Source of the DNA: Burkholderiaceae bacterium
GTDB taxonomy: Bacteria > Pseudomonadota > Gammaproteobacteria > Burkholderiales > Burkholderiaceae_C
Direction of reading: 5' to 3'
NCBI GenBank assembly: GCA_024235855.1
Contig: JACKLN010000006.1
Location: 124,001 to 188,000, forward strand
Length of the DNA: 64,000 nucleotides
Of the stretch, positions 62,356-64,000 are shown one piece after another. The position numbers were made by a program, and so were the translations under genes. Position 1 is the first letter of the stretch. Every line of letters begins with the position of its first letter. The notes beneath the pieces are model-generated. The model did not search any database. It worked only from the letters and a program-made list of their open reading frames with translations, and was not told where the DNA came from.

Positions 62356-62508
62356 GGTTCTTCTCCGTCCCCGGCGGAGCCGATCCGCGGGGCTGGGTTT
62401 ACACGACTCCGGAACGATTGCCGGAGCTGACTTTTTTGCCGCGCGGCCCGCAACCTGTTCGGGTTGCGAGCCGCGCAAGCGTTCCTGCCTTGCGGCAAGC
62501 CCGCCAGT
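62356..62508 (-). promoter_or_regulatory. structured spacer between rpsJ and rplC
   Basis: This 153-bp spacer is long for the S10 operon. It holds a 15-bp stem, gcgcggcccgcaacc (62441-62455) against ggttgcgagccgcgc (62462-62476) with one G-U pair in RNA, and a smaller dyad, ctccgg (62407-62412) with ccggag (62421-62426). No U-tract follows on the transcribed strand, so it is more likely a regulatory or processing structure than a terminator. Confidence 0.5.
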
Positions 62509-62820
62509 TTACTGCAACTTGATCTCGACGTCCACGCCTGCCGGCAGGTCCAGCTTCATCAGCGCGTCGACGGTCTTGTCGGTCGGGTCGACGATGTCCA
62601 TCAGGCGCTGGTGGGTGCGGATCTCGAACTGGTCGCGGCTGGTCTTGTTGACGTGCGGCGAACGCAGGATGTCGAACCGCTGCATGCGCGTGGGCAGCGG
62701 CACCGGGCCACGCACGATGGCGCCGGTGCGCTTGGCGGTCTCGACGATCTCGAGCGCCGACTGGTCGATCAGCTTGTAGTCGAAGGCCTTGAGGCGGATG
62801 CGGATCTTCTGCTTGGACAT
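62509..62820 (-). CDS. rpsJ: 30S ribosomal protein S10 (NusE)
   Basis: 103 residues from the ATG at 62820 (MSKQKIRIRLKAFDYKLIDQ); upstream frame is a shadow. Ends DLPAGVDVEIKLQ. It acts in the 30S head and as NusE in antitermination. It starts the S10 group, 10 bp after tuf. Confidence 0.98.
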   Translation of the reverse strand: MSKQKIRIRLKAFDYKLIDQSALEIVETAKRTGAIVRGPVPLPTRMQRFDILRSPHVNKTSRDQFEIRTHQRLMDIVDPTDKTVDALMKLDLPAGVDVEIKLQ

Positions 62821-62830
62821 GATCCGGTCC

Positions 62831-64000
<1,170 letters not shown>

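Noticed and set aside
62401..62440. Forward-strand terminator (ctccgg/ccggag dyad followed by cttttttg)
   Set aside because: There is no forward-strand gene in the region for it to serve, so the T-run is probably incidental to the reverse-strand leader.

Overview
The window looks like chromosomal DNA of a high-GC betaproteobacterium, most likely Burkholderiales. This rests on the gene content and order of the S10-spc-alpha ribosomal block, the base composition and the protein sequences; it is inferred, not searched. The layout alternates between a stable ribosomal region (about 47.4-64 kb, all reverse strand) and a large accessory region (about 5-47.2 kb) with insertion sequences, an integrase and several antiphage-type gene sets.

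Left edge (1-4.9 kb): an NAD-precursor salvage locus. pnuC, nadR and a TonB-dependent receptor gene overlap by ATGA on the reverse strand, followed by the start of a conserved gene cut by the window edge. A divergent nrtR-type Nudix regulator shares a 65-bp promoter region containing a palindrome. The likely logic is outer-membrane uptake, inner-membrane uptake of nicotinamide riboside, then phosphorylation and adenylylation, repressed by the Nudix sensor.

5.1-10.6 kb: an IS66-family element with an 8-bp target duplication (cctaagtt). Its tnpC is split by an IS21-family element (istA, istB) with a 7-bp duplication (gcaggtt). The IS21 ends carry strikingly regular repeats of about 23 bp.

10.85-15.5 kb: a complete four-gene QatABCD antiphage operon (KAP ATPase, QatB, QueC-like QatC, TatD-like QatD), every junction overlapping. 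Next to it, at 16-17.3 kb, are a NYN/LOTUS-type protein and an unrecognised gene.

17.6-26.3 kb: a helicase of the UvrD type fused to ankyrin repeats, a secreted protein, a PD-(D/E)XK-like protein, a small membrane protein, two small helix-turn-helix regulators, a T5orf172/GIY-YIG-like protein, and a tyrosine integrase with an excisionase-like partner.

26.4-42.1 kb: a BREX cluster in type I order: brxE-like, brxA, brxB, brxC, pglX (split in two by an overlapping stop/start inside an AT-rich specificity segment), an unrecognised 535-aa gene, pglZ, and brxL. The BrxL-like protein appears to carry a MITD1-type C-terminal domain instead of a Lon protease domain. Directly downstream, 42.3-47.2 kb, is a two-gene cassette encoding a SNF2/RapA-like helicase and an Hsp70/actin-fold ATPase with a disordered N-terminus. 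I cannot match this pair to a named defence system and consider it the best candidate for something undescribed.

47.2-47.6 kb: a boundary zone with four TCGTCACA repeats, an intrinsic terminator and an initiator tRNA-fMet gene whose 3' end points at the island. 47.6-64 kb: rplQ, rpoA, rpsD, rpsK, rpsM, rpmJ, infA, secY, rplO, rpmD, rpsE, rplR, rplF, rpsH, rpsN, rplE, rplX, rplN, a peroxiredoxin gene, rpsQ, rpmC, rplP, rpsC, rplV, rpsS, rplB, rplW, rplD, rplC, rpsJ and the truncated tuf, listed left to right but transcribed right to left.
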